A stretch of 46,287 nucleotides of DNA from Bacteroidota bacterium (lineage in GTDB: Bacteria > Bacteroidota > Rhodothermia > Rhodothermales > Bin80): NCBI GenBank assembly GCA_028873925.1, contig JAPPNA010000077.1, positions 1-46,287 on the forward strand, in the 5' to 3' direction. Made by a program: the position numbers and the translations under genes. A model generated the notes under the pieces. That model did no database searches. It was not told the origin of the DNA and worked only from the letters and a program-made list of their open reading frames with translations. Below are positions 9,066-16,904 of this stretch, piece after piece (within the stretch, counting starts at the first letter, position 1; each line of letters begins with the position of its first letter).

Positions 9066-9638
9066 ATGCACCGTACCAATACGAGAACCACTGCGTGGCC
9101 CGCAATCGCGGACCTGATGACCATTATAGTTGTCCTGGGTTTAACGGTGGGGCTGGTAGCGTTTGGCGGTCGCACACCCCCGCCGGATTGCGAGCAATAC
9201 GAGGATTCTCTAACCACTGCTAATAACACCATTGATTCTCTTCGAGAGAGGATCAGGCACCTCAATCCACGCCCCAAGTGCTGGGAGGATGGCCCAAATG
9301 GCGTACGGTGGTTGTTCACGGCAGAGATCGACAGCAGTGATCGGTATAGACTGATAAGCCACCCTGAATCCGAGCACGAGCTTGAGCGCGATGACAGGAT
9401 GTGCTCCTTTGTTGAGCAAGTTAACGAAGACTTGATGTACACCGAGGAGCAGGTTAAGGCCCTCTTGAGGCCGATCAATGAGGAAGGCAGGAGCAGACTC
9501 CAGCAGGTTTCTGCGAAGGGATGCGTGTTTTACGCTCTAGCAGAGAGAATTGAGTCTCCTGACGGGATCCCTTATGACGCTGGCCTATATGAGGCACAGA
9601 TCAAAGTGCTCCAACAGTTTTTGTGGATCGGAATCTGA
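9066..9638 (+). CDS. MotB/ZorB-like single-pass motor subunit, copy 1
   Basis: A 190-residue protein with a short basic N-terminus and one membrane helix at about residues 16-34. The helix begins WPAIADLMTIIVVLG. Asp16, just inside the helix, matches the place of the proton-accepting Asp of MotB/ZorB (MotB has YADFMT). After the helix comes a short predicted coiled coil (DSLTTANNTIDSLRERI) and then an unknown periplasmic domain with three Cys. No OmpA-type peptidoglycan-binding motif is visible, so wall anchoring, if any, must be by other means. It shares the first 34 residues almost exactly with the second copy, while the distal domain has diverged. It presumably forms the plug and ion path with the MotA-like protein. 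Confidence 0.65.
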   Translation: MHRTNTRTTAWPAIADLMTIIVVLGLTVGLVAFGGRTPPPDCEQYEDSLTTANNTIDSLRERIRHLNPRPKCWEDGPNGVRWLFTAEIDSSDRYRLISHPESEHELERDDRMCSFVEQVNEDLMYTEEQVKALLRPINEEGRSRLQQVSAKGCVFYALAERIESPDGIPYDAGLYEAQIKVLQQFLWIGI

Positions 9639-9648
9639 AGGGTGGATT

Positions 9649-9765
9649 ATGGCAGGCCACGATCAGGAATTACCGGATAAGTTGCACAGACAGATCGGCG
9701 ATTCAGTCAACGGCCTCATCACGTTATTCCGGCATCTGGTGAACCCAACTCATGAAGCGTACTAG
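9649..9765 (+). pseudogene. Duplicated 3' remnant of the MotA-like gene
   Basis: A 38-codon open frame (ATG 9649 to TAG 9765) whose second half, KLHRQIGDSVNGLITLFRHL, repeats the C-terminus of the MotA-like protein (LHRQIGDSVKGLITLIRHLVN). At the DNA level 9680-9743 aligns with 8752-8815 with only a few mismatches. It overlaps the start of the second MotB-like gene (ATGA at 9752). It is best read as what remains of a tandem duplication of the MotA-tail/MotB-like junction. It may still be translated and serve to couple translation of the following gene. Confidence 0.7.
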
Positions 9766-10381
9766 CACGAGGATTACGGCATGGCCTGCCATCGCGGACC
9801 TGATGACCATCATTGTGGTCCTGGGGGCCACGGTAGGGCTGGTGGCGTTTGGCGGCCGTGGCGGTGTACTGGAGAAAGAACTTAGGCAATGCCGTGACTC
9901 AACCAAGCAGCTCCTAGTTACACTTGAGCATCTCCGTGACTCGACCAAGCAGCTCCACGAGATTTTGGCAACAAAGGAATCCACGATAGATTCGTTGGAA
10001 GTGTTGGTGAGCGGTCCAGGACCACCCAGGTGCTGGCACGACGAAGATGGTCAAGTGCAGCGACTCTTCAGAATTGAGATCTATCGGCAGCATTTTCGGA
10101 TCAAAATCATCGCTCGTCGGAGGCAGCTTGCGGAGGATAAAGAGATTCAAGAATTGGTTAGTGAAGTGCAGCCGGAACGGGATTACTCACAGAATGAATT
10201 GGTAGGCATTTTGAGGCGAGTTTATGATATAGGCGTAAGTAGGACTGAGGGGAATCAGAATGGGTGCCGGTTTTGGGGCAGATTAGTGTTAAAGGAGGAA
10301 ATAAGTGCAAGTCAGCTTATCAAGCTCACAAATCTTGTTAACCGTTTCATCCTGACCAATACGGCAGAGCCCATGTACTGA
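9752..10381 (+). CDS. MotB/ZorB-like single-pass motor subunit, copy 2
   Basis: A 209-residue paralogue of the preceding MotB-like protein. The N-terminus and helix are nearly identical (WPAIADLMTIIVVLGATVGL, with Asp16 kept). The stalk is longer and contains a perfect-looking 14-residue tandem repeat (RDSTKQL twice, DNA period 42 bases at 9892 and 9934). The distal domain keeps the same layout as copy 1: a Pro-Arg-Cys-Trp motif (PRCWHDEDG, compare PKCWEDGPN), then RLFRIEIY and a Cys near GCRFW. No OmpA motif is seen. The gene starts in a 4-base-type overlap with the MotA-tail remnant. Two unequal MotB-like subunits could build a heteromeric plug, or one may be a diverging spare. It is the last gene of the operon. 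Confidence 0.65.
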   Translation: MKRTSTRITAWPAIADLMTIIVVLGATVGLVAFGGRGGVLEKELRQCRDSTKQLLVTLEHLRDSTKQLHEILATKESTIDSLEVLVSGPGPPRCWHDEDGQVQRLFRIEIYRQHFRIKIIARRRQLAEDKEIQELVSEVQPERDYSQNELVGILRRVYDIGVSRTEGNQNGCRFWGRLVLKEEISASQLIKLTNLVNRFILTNTAEPMY

Positions 10382-10597
10382 GCCTGGAAGGTATTCAGGT
10401 GTCCGCCCCACTCCCACGCTGAGCAGCTGAACTTGGGGTGCCCGAGTCCAGGTTATGCCCATGCTGCTACTGGGAGAATCCATTGGGGAGTCACTATCTC
10501 TCTGCGCACAGCCGGAGCCGGCGGGACATACTGATGGCCGCGCAATCCTGCTGACGACGAGCTCCCTATAGCGGTAGGGTCGTCCGGGCCAGCCCAG

Positions 10598-11755
10598 TCA
10601 CCCTGCACCGTGCAACGTCTCGCTTAGCGGGGGGAGCGTGGTGGATTCGGGCGCGCGGGCGCGGATCATGTACGCCTCCAAAAAGCCGCGGTGATGGGCG
10701 GGGTCCTCCGCGGCCTCAATTATTCGGGCGTGATCCAGATTGTTGATGCGGTCACACGCAGCTCGCAGCGCATCCATGGAAATCTTCAGCGCGACATCCA
10801 CCGGCATGCGCTCCGGGTTGATGTCCAGACCGAAATAACCTGTATACCCGTGCATCTTCAGAACATACAAGGCGGCCTCCATCTGCTCCGGCGAAACCAG
10901 TCCCACATTCAGGTCCTGGTCGTAATTGCCGAGAGGCTGGCTGTTCCAGTGCGTGTGCGCCAGCCGCCCTTCCGACAACGGCCAGCTCAGGGCGTACGCG
11001 GTGTCCTCAAAGCCCATCAGCAAGTGGCCCACTTCGGGATTCATGCACAACAGATGGTGGCCCGCCTTGAGCAGCTCTCGATTCCGGTCCGCCTCCAGCA
11101 TAGCCTCCACCTGCTGCCCAAGAAGCACACCCTCCGGGGTCAGGCTGTACAGAATACGGCCGCGCGGCTCGTACGGCTTGGGCTCAAATGCAATCCGCAT
11201 CCCCGGTGCCCGATCCATGGCCTCGGCAAGCCCGGAGGCGAACCGGTGACGGACCTGGGCCATGTTCAGGCCGAACGGATTCTCATAGCCATCAATGCCC
11301 GGCCAGACCACGGAAAAATCACAGTCCAGCTCCTGCGCCAGCTCAAGGGAGCGCGCGGTGCGCGCAATAGCTCTGTTGCGGACTGCAGGATCCGGGTTGG
11401 AAAGCGAGCCGAACTCAAAGTCGGCATCGTAAAAGAGCAGGGGGATCACAGTGACAAGCCGAATGCCGGTGTCCCGCATGAACTGCTGCCAGAGGTTAAG
11501 ATTGTCCTCGTTGATCTCGTTGGGGTAGTGGGCCTCCAACCCTTCCAGCCCGTAACCCTCCAGCGATGCGGCAATCTCCAGCCGTTCCTCAATGGGCAGG
11601 TCCGGCCCGTACTTAGCATGAAACCGCGATGCGGCGGGTGAGAAAAACCAGATGCCTGCCGTAAAGCGGGGCAGCAGCGCAAACGAATTCAGATGGTCTA
11701 CCAAGGAATCGCCCGTCCGCATTACGGACTGGGAGCGCAGATCGGCCAGCGGCAT
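10598..11755 (-). CDS. Xylose-isomerase-like TIM-barrel sugar isomerase/epimerase
   Basis: A 385-residue cytoplasmic protein of the xylose isomerase-like TIM-barrel superfamily. Family-typical segments are visible: a metal-ligand strand AFEPKPYEPRG (XylA has EPKPNEPRG), MNPEVGHLLM, HTHWNSQPLGNYDQDLNVG, and GLDINPER near the C-terminus. The length is close to XylA. It probably isomerises an aldose, but the substrate cannot be told from sequence. It is the last gene of a minus-strand run whose other three members are exported proteins, with a 49-base gap to the DUF3500 gene. The start at 11755 is uncertain, and an ATG twelve codons in (11722) is possible. Confidence 0.75.
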   Translation of the reverse strand: MPLADLRSQSVMRTGDSLVDHLNSFALLPRFTAGIWFFSPAASRFHAKYGPDLPIEERLEIAASLEGYGLEGLEAHYPNEINEDNLNLWQQFMRDTGIRLVTVIPLLFYDADFEFGSLSNPDPAVRNRAIARTARSLELAQELDCDFSVVWPGIDGYENPFGLNMAQVRHRFASGLAEAMDRAPGMRIAFEPKPYEPRGRILYSLTPEGVLLGQQVEAMLEADRNRELLKAGHHLLCMNPEVGHLLMGFEDTAYALSWPLSEGRLAHTHWNSQPLGNYDQDLNVGLVSPEQMEAALYVLKMHGYTGYFGLDINPERMPVDVALKISMDALRAACDRINNLDHARIIEAAEDPAHHRGFLEAYMIRARAPESTTLPPLSETLHGAG

Positions 11756-11804
11756 GAGGTGTCAGTAAATTTTCGCCCCAAAGTTACGGTAAGTGACGAT
11801 GCGA

Positions 11805-12992
11805 TTAGCGCTCGTGGTGCTCCTGATAGTGGAGCCCCAGCCAGTCTTCGCCATAATCGTTGCTCGGATCTCGGACAATCGTGTGGATATGGTTGGCTGG
11901 CGCATGCGCGCCGACCCCGTGCTCGCGCACGTATTCAATCAGAATGGACGGTCCATGTACCCGGTAGTAGTAGCGCGCATCAAAGTCGTCCGTGGGGCCC
12001 ATCCAAGCGAAATACAATGAGTCCGGTCCGTCAGCTTCAATCTTCCTAAGCTGCGCGACGGCGGCAGCATGGTCCGCATTGCGCACATATTCCCGGATCA
12101 GGTAGTCAAGGTGCTGCCGCTGCGCTGCATTCAGTGCGCTGGCCTGGATGCCCTCAAGTTGGGCAAGACTTCCCTTGCGGCCCGGTCCGGACAGGATGTC
12201 ACGCGGCACGTCCTCACTCAGGACAGCTTGTGACTGCTGGGCGGCAGTCAGTGACTGCAACAGCGCAAATCCCCGCTCCACTTCGTGCGAAAGAATGCGC
12301 CAGCCCGCATACGGGCCGCCCTCGATCGTGTAGGGCTCAGCTCCCAAGAACATGGGCGTGAATGCGACATTTTCACCGGATACCGTGAAGCTCGCGGCCA
12401 TGTGGTGCCCCGTGATCAGCCATGCCCAGTCTTCGTCTGTCGCCGGGTCGCCGAAAATGGACACATAATAATTCTCAGTGCGCCAGCTTTCGATCAGGCG
12501 GCCGCGGAATCCTTCGCCGGGATCCCCCTGGGCCAGGGCCTCTTCACGCAAAATGTCGTCCAGCCACATGATGCCCGCAAGTTTAAGGTAGCCCTGGCTG
12601 CTGCTTGAGGCTCTCAACAGATCATGCAGTTGAAGGCGCTGCTCCGCTGACATATCACCAGTGCGCAGGCCGCCCCGGTCAAACAGGACATCCGGCAGGT
12701 TACTCCAGTTGGTGCGTGCACTGGTATCGGCAAGGGCGAACATAATGAGCTCGCGCTGGCCTTCGTCCAAAGATTCAATAAGCGCTGCGCCGGTCCGCCG
12801 CATGGCCTCCGGCCCGGTGACCGAATGCTCTGCAATCTGCGGAGCGGGTGCTGTGGCATCTCCAGTACTGCACGACGACAGAATCAGGCCCGCCAGCCCG
12901 AGGCCTGCGGTGCACAGCATACGCGCGTGGGTCCATACTCGTCGGGCCCTGCGTGGGTGGCGGAGAGCATTGAGGGTTGGAATACCGTGCAT
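11805..12992 (-). CDS. DUF3500-family lipoprotein
   Basis: A 395-residue exported protein. A basic stretch, a hydrophobic segment and LILSSC form a lipoprotein signal (Cys near residue 41). The start may be an internal Met about 24 codons later, which would give a more usual signal length. The body matches the DUF3500 pattern: ENYYVSIFG, DWAWLITGHHMAASFTV and PMFLGAEP, followed by a C-terminal YFAWMGP/YYYRVHGPSILIEY segment. The biochemical role of DUF3500 is not established. It is 17 bases downstream of the T9SS-sorted sulfotransferase-like gene and probably co-transcribed with it, which points to surface or periplasmic catabolism of an organic, perhaps aromatic or sulfated, substrate. Confidence 0.8.
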   Translation of the reverse strand: MHGIPTLNALRHPRRARRVWTHARMLCTAGLGLAGLILSSCSTGDATAPAPQIAEHSVTGPEAMRRTGAALIESLDEGQRELIMFALADTSARTNWSNLPDVLFDRGGLRTGDMSAEQRLQLHDLLRASSSSQGYLKLAGIMWLDDILREEALAQGDPGEGFRGRLIESWRTENYYVSIFGDPATDEDWAWLITGHHMAASFTVSGENVAFTPMFLGAEPYTIEGGPYAGWRILSHEVERGFALLQSLTAAQQSQAVLSEDVPRDILSGPGRKGSLAQLEGIQASALNAAQRQHLDYLIREYVRNADHAAAVAQLRKIEADGPDSLYFAWMGPTDDFDARYYYRVHGPSILIEYVREHGVGAHAPANHIHTIVRDPSNDYGEDWLGLHYQEHHER

Positions 12993-13009
12993 GATACTTC
13001 AATCTTCAG

Positions 13010-14743
13010 TTAGAGGCGCAGCATGGGGCGCGTGATCCGGTGGCCACCAGCATCCAATCGGCAGTAATAGATGCCGGGCGGGAGGTGCACACCGGAATAC
13101 TCCAACGTGTGGGTACCGGCGGCCATTGGGCCATCAGCGAGCACGGCGAGTTCCTGTCCCAAGGCATTGTACACCGTAAGCCGGACATGCGAAGACTCTC
13201 TGAGCTCCAGCATGATACGCGTAGAGGCTGTAAATGGATTGGGGTAGTTCTGGTGCAGAAATCCCGGGCCCGTTGGAATCGGCTCTTCAGCGATGGCTGT
13301 CGGCATGCGCTCAATAAAGCCCTTGGGGGTCAGGTCGCGGCCGGCGAGCCCCGGAAAATCTTGAGCGTATCGCCAGGCCCTGAATACCATATTCTGCAGA
13401 CGCAGGCTGCCTGGAGGCCCAAAGCCCGGAATCATCGCCCCCTGCGCAAGTGGGCCGGCACCCGTGACGGGATTGATGTATTCCCAGACTACGTTGCCGG
13501 AGTTCGCCTCAATTTCAAACAGGCGGCCGGTCATGCCCTCGGCAATCAGCGTGTTACCATTGGCCAGACGCTGCTGGCCGGACATGATGTCGGAATAGAA
13601 CCGGCCCGGACTGGCGTAGCTCCAGACGACTTCTGGATCGCCAAAAACATTGTCGGCCGCAATGTGGAAATAAGGCCGGCCATCATACAGGTCCTCATAG
13701 TAGGGCAACTGCAGCTCCAGTACCCTGGAATGGGGCGGGTCCGCACTGATTCCGTTGTCAAAAACCGTCAGATTACCGCCTCCGGGCAGTTCCTCCGGTA
13801 TCCACAGCGTGGAATGAAGAAAGCTGAGCGTTTGCGTGGAATCGCCGCCATAGCGGTAATTCTGGGGATTGCCCCACCGGTAAACGATATCTCCGCCGAG
13901 CCCGAGTCGCCCACCGGTCCGACCTCGGGCCTCCTCCAGGGTGGTGCTGTGATCAATTACCCAGAATTCATTCAGGTAGGAGGCGCTGACGACAATCAGG
14001 TCCAATTCATGATTGTAATCCACCGCATTGAAATGCAGCCAGTCTCCACCCCGCGCCGTGTTGATATCCACGCGGAAGAATTCGTCGCGCACATTGCCGC
14101 TGTTGGGGCCGAGCGGGTCCGCATCCTGGACCAAGTGATCCCACACGTCCCACTGCCAGACGATTGCGGCGGAGTCCGGCGGGATTGGCTTGAACTCAAC
14201 GATGCGCTCGCTCCACACATTCTCACCGGTCAGATTGGCCAAATCATAACCCGCCTGGACGAGCTCATCCCGATCACGTATATCCCAGACCAGGCCCAGC
14301 ACATTACCGTTCGGCATCATCTGTACGTCATGGTGGACCATGTAGTCCTCACTCACATAATCGTACCGCCACAGCGGCGATCCGTCCCAGTTCAGGATTT
14401 CCATCCGGCCAGCCCCGAATCCTCCCACATCCCAGGCCTTGGGAGCAGCGGACGTGCGCAGCAGCGTTCCATCGTGCAGCAGTCGGGTGGAAGCCCCGAA
14501 GGGTGATGCGTGCACCCATGTATGCACCAATTGCCCATCCGTATCTATCAGGTATGTGCTGGGATACAGGGCCGGTGTGATCAGCGTGTAGCCATCAAAG
14601 GCACCGGGCTCATTAAGAAAAAGGCCCACAGTCTGCTGAGACCGCGCGGAATCGGCGGACAGCACAGCCACCAGAAGGGCCATCAGCGACCATATCGGCC
14701 CCGAGCTTGAAGTATTCGTAGGCCATTGATCTGTTAGGCGCAT
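13010..14743 (-). CDS. Aryl-sulfotransferase-like beta-propeller protein with type IX secretion sorting domain
   Basis: A 577-residue secreted protein. A signal peptide ends near ADSARSQQ. The body has repeated propeller-type strands of the arylsulfotransferase family (LIDTDGQLVHTW, HHDVQMMPNGNVLGL, WLHFNAVDYNHELDLIVV, VFDNGI). The last 85 or so residues are a T9SS type A sorting domain: FLHQNYPNPFTASTRI, VRLTVYNALGQELAVL and LPPGIYYCRL. It would be exported through the Sec and type IX systems and attached to the surface or released. Assignment as a sulfotransferase rests on the propeller pattern; the active-site His cannot be confirmed here. It lies 2 bases after the sulfotransferase lipoprotein gene, so the two are translated together. 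Confidence 0.8.
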   Translation of the reverse strand: MRLTDQWPTNTSSSGPIWSLMALLVAVLSADSARSQQTVGLFLNEPGAFDGYTLITPALYPSTYLIDTDGQLVHTWVHASPFGASTRLLHDGTLLRTSAAPKAWDVGGFGAGRMEILNWDGSPLWRYDYVSEDYMVHHDVQMMPNGNVLGLVWDIRDRDELVQAGYDLANLTGENVWSERIVEFKPIPPDSAAIVWQWDVWDHLVQDADPLGPNSGNVRDEFFRVDINTARGGDWLHFNAVDYNHELDLIVVSASYLNEFWVIDHSTTLEEARGRTGGRLGLGGDIVYRWGNPQNYRYGGDSTQTLSFLHSTLWIPEELPGGGNLTVFDNGISADPPHSRVLELQLPYYEDLYDGRPYFHIAADNVFGDPEVVWSYASPGRFYSDIMSGQQRLANGNTLIAEGMTGRLFEIEANSGNVVWEYINPVTGAGPLAQGAMIPGFGPPGSLRLQNMVFRAWRYAQDFPGLAGRDLTPKGFIERMPTAIAEEPIPTGPGFLHQNYPNPFTASTRIMLELRESSHVRLTVYNALGQELAVLADGPMAAGTHTLEYSGVHLPPGIYYCRLDAGGHRITRPMLRL

Positions 14744-14745
14744 GA

Positions 14746-16311
14746 TCAGAGGTTATGGGTCGGATACAAGGGCAGCCGCTCAATGCGATGGAAAGTAATT
14801 CCTGAATGCGGGCTGGGTTTGAAAATGCGTGCTTCGTAGACGATCTCGCGAGAGTCTACGTCAACTTCCACGGTCCGGCCGTGCGGCTCGCCACCGCTCC
14901 AGATCGCGCCGGGCATGAACGCAATCGTACCCTGCTCCTCGTGGTAGTCCACATCAGACACGATGGGAGCCAGGGTTTCGTCGCCCCGCTCCTTGCCGTA
15001 CTGCCAGACCTGCTGCACGGTCATGTTCTGCTCATCAATCCGGTAAATGACTGCGCGGCTGTACCGCTCCCGGAAGGTATAATTGCGCCGATCTCCATTG
15101 TCAAACAGCAGCAGATGGCCATCCGGCACGAGCTTGGGCGCGTGCTGATACCAGTTCCATTCAAAATCGGGATGGTTAGTAGTACCCTCCAGCACAGCCC
15201 GATCGGTGATGGGCTGCCCCTGCGCATCCAACGGCTGCAGCAGTTTGGTCGCAAGCACGGACCGATCCCCGGCTGTCCTCCACCCCCGGTGTGGGGCCAG
15301 CAGCCAGATCACTTCATTGCTGCGTGTCAGCTTGACGACCCCCTGATGTCGCCCCGAAACAATGATTGCATCTGATGACTCATCATAGGCCAGCCCGTTG
15401 GCGTGGAACCAGTCGCCAAAATTGGCGCTCCAGGTGCGGCGCCTGCTGTCCAGCGATTGGCGCAGGTCCCATTCTGTGACCAGCGCACCCGTATTGCGGT
15501 CGATTTCCACAATGTGGTCCTCAATGGTCTGCAGGCCGTGCTTGTTGACGGTGGCCAGAAGATTCCCGTTAGGAAGCTCAAGTACGTTATGGTGGTAGCC
15601 GTAACCGACCAAGGGCCAGAGATTGACGACATTGCCCATCATGTCCATTTCGACGAGATTGCCGCTTGAACCATCCCCGAAATACAGATTGCCGTTCCGC
15701 AGCCGTTCAACGCCCGCATCATAGAAGAGATAGGCCAGGACCGGGTGCGGGTCCGTATTGATAAACCATCGAATGTCCCCATCACTGTCAAAGATAAACG
15801 GAATCTGAGGCAGATCCTGATTTTGATGTCCGAAGTAGCTGACCAGATTCATGCCGGGTTTGCGCCGACCGGTGTTGACCTCTACGGAAACCTGCGGCAG
15901 TTCGGTGATCAGCGGGCTGGTGGTCACGGTTCTTGAGGTCTCGCCCAGCCTTGTTCCGTCGCCATCGTAGAGCCGGATGTAAATCAAGTTCTCCACACCG
16001 CCATAAAGCCCCAATACCGGGACCAGGTGCTGCGTGTCCGTGTCAGGATGGCGGTACTGGACATCACCCGCCTGACTGATTCGGCCCCTGATGAGGATTT
16101 CCACCTGTACCGGTTCGCGGGTCGTAATGAACAGGCTGGCGGTCAGCGGTGCGTATCCGGACGGATTGAGGGAAATCCGAGTGGTATCAATGATGTCCTC
16201 AACATTAAAGGACTCACTGCCGGTGTCCGTCGAATCACACCCGGCTGCGAACCACGCAATGGGAACAGCCACCAGAATGGCCCATCGGATGCGGGTCCTA
16301 CACCAGCTCAT
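14746..16311 (-). CDS. Aryl-sulfate sulfotransferase-family lipoprotein
   Basis: A lipoprotein of about 521 residues in the arylsulfotransferase (ASST) family, which moves sulfate between phenolic compounds without PAPS. I chose ATG 16311 because it places AWFAAGC as a lipobox (Cys about residue 24) directly after a hydrophobic signal; the frame is open to 16386. An N-terminal beta domain (residues about 40-130) precedes a propeller with GYGYHHNVLELPNGNLL, DWFHANGLAYDESSDAIIVS, SRHQGVVKL-like and NHPDFEWNWYQHAPKL stretches, where conserved His residues lie. It is the first gene of a four-gene minus-strand unit, with a 2-base gap to the next gene. A periplasmic or outer-membrane location is expected. 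Confidence 0.82.
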   Translation of the reverse strand: MSWCRTRIRWAILVAVPIAWFAAGCDSTDTGSESFNVEDIIDTTRISLNPSGYAPLTASLFITTREPVQVEILIRGRISQAGDVQYRHPDTDTQHLVPVLGLYGGVENLIYIRLYDGDGTRLGETSRTVTTSPLITELPQVSVEVNTGRRKPGMNLVSYFGHQNQDLPQIPFIFDSDGDIRWFINTDPHPVLAYLFYDAGVERLRNGNLYFGDGSSGNLVEMDMMGNVVNLWPLVGYGYHHNVLELPNGNLLATVNKHGLQTIEDHIVEIDRNTGALVTEWDLRQSLDSRRRTWSANFGDWFHANGLAYDESSDAIIVSGRHQGVVKLTRSNEVIWLLAPHRGWRTAGDRSVLATKLLQPLDAQGQPITDRAVLEGTTNHPDFEWNWYQHAPKLVPDGHLLLFDNGDRRNYTFRERYSRAVIYRIDEQNMTVQQVWQYGKERGDETLAPIVSDVDYHEEQGTIAFMPGAIWSGGEPHGRTVEVDVDSREIVYEARIFKPSPHSGITFHRIERLPLYPTHNL

Positions 16312-16701
16312 GGGTCTGCGACGGATAGGGCAAATGTTGCGGTGCCAAAATAAAACCCTTCGGGATAGGCAACTTGGGCTGCCCATCTGATTGGAGAGGA
16401 CACCAGGGAGAATCGGCGCATCCGGTCAACGGGATTACGAATTCGGCCCCCGCTGACATCGGAGGTGGTCCGGTGAGGTTGCCATAGTCAAGCTAGGCAG
16501 CCCCAGGCAGACAGATTCAGGAGGCACCGCAGCGGACATAGTTGAGCTTTCGGATTTGTAGGGGAAGTCTGCTTTCGCCGGGGTTGGGGAATCCTGTGAT
16601 CAAAGCGGCCTGTGCATTCGGTGGGGGAGTGCGGTAGTACCGGGGCTGATTGTGCGGCATCAGACCCTCCAGCTGCCGCAGCAGCGGAGGCATCAGCCTT
16701 G
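16312..16701. other. Gap between sulfotransferase operon and tRNA-Ala
   Basis: Holds the promoter region of the minus-strand sulfotransferase operon (no clear boxes seen). One short Pro- and Arg-rich minus-strand frame (16517-16693, 58 codons) lies just downstream of the tRNA. It has no recognisable family and I do not call it a gene. Confidence 0.4.
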
Positions 16702-16774
<73 letters not shown>

Positions 16775-16904
16775 GCGTGCCCACTGTAACCTGCAGGCAG
16801 GCTGTTGGATCCAAGCACGGTCCATGGAAATCAGGAAGAATTTACGCGAGTACGCGTATTTTGGACAGATTTATCCAACCAGATGGCAAGGTCGCTTGCG
16901 CAGT

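Noticed and set aside
80-10381. Calling the first operon a Zorya system
   Set aside because: Only the motor-like pair resembles ZorA/ZorB. No ZorC, ZorD helicase or ZorE nuclease is present, and the MotB-like proteins lack a recognisable OmpA domain.
10564-10579. Short hairpin CCCTA-N6-TAGGG between convergent operons
   Set aside because: Too short and without a T tract; likely chance.
10691-11641. Long + strand frame of 316 codons
   Set aside because: Antisense shadow of the xylose-isomerase-like gene.
13040-14506. Long + strand frame of 488 codons
   Set aside because: Antisense shadow of the T9SS-sorted propeller gene, which has a signal peptide and recognised domains.
16517-16693. 58-codon minus-strand frame next to tRNA-Ala
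   Set aside because: No recognisable family and Pro-rich composition; evidence too thin for a gene call.
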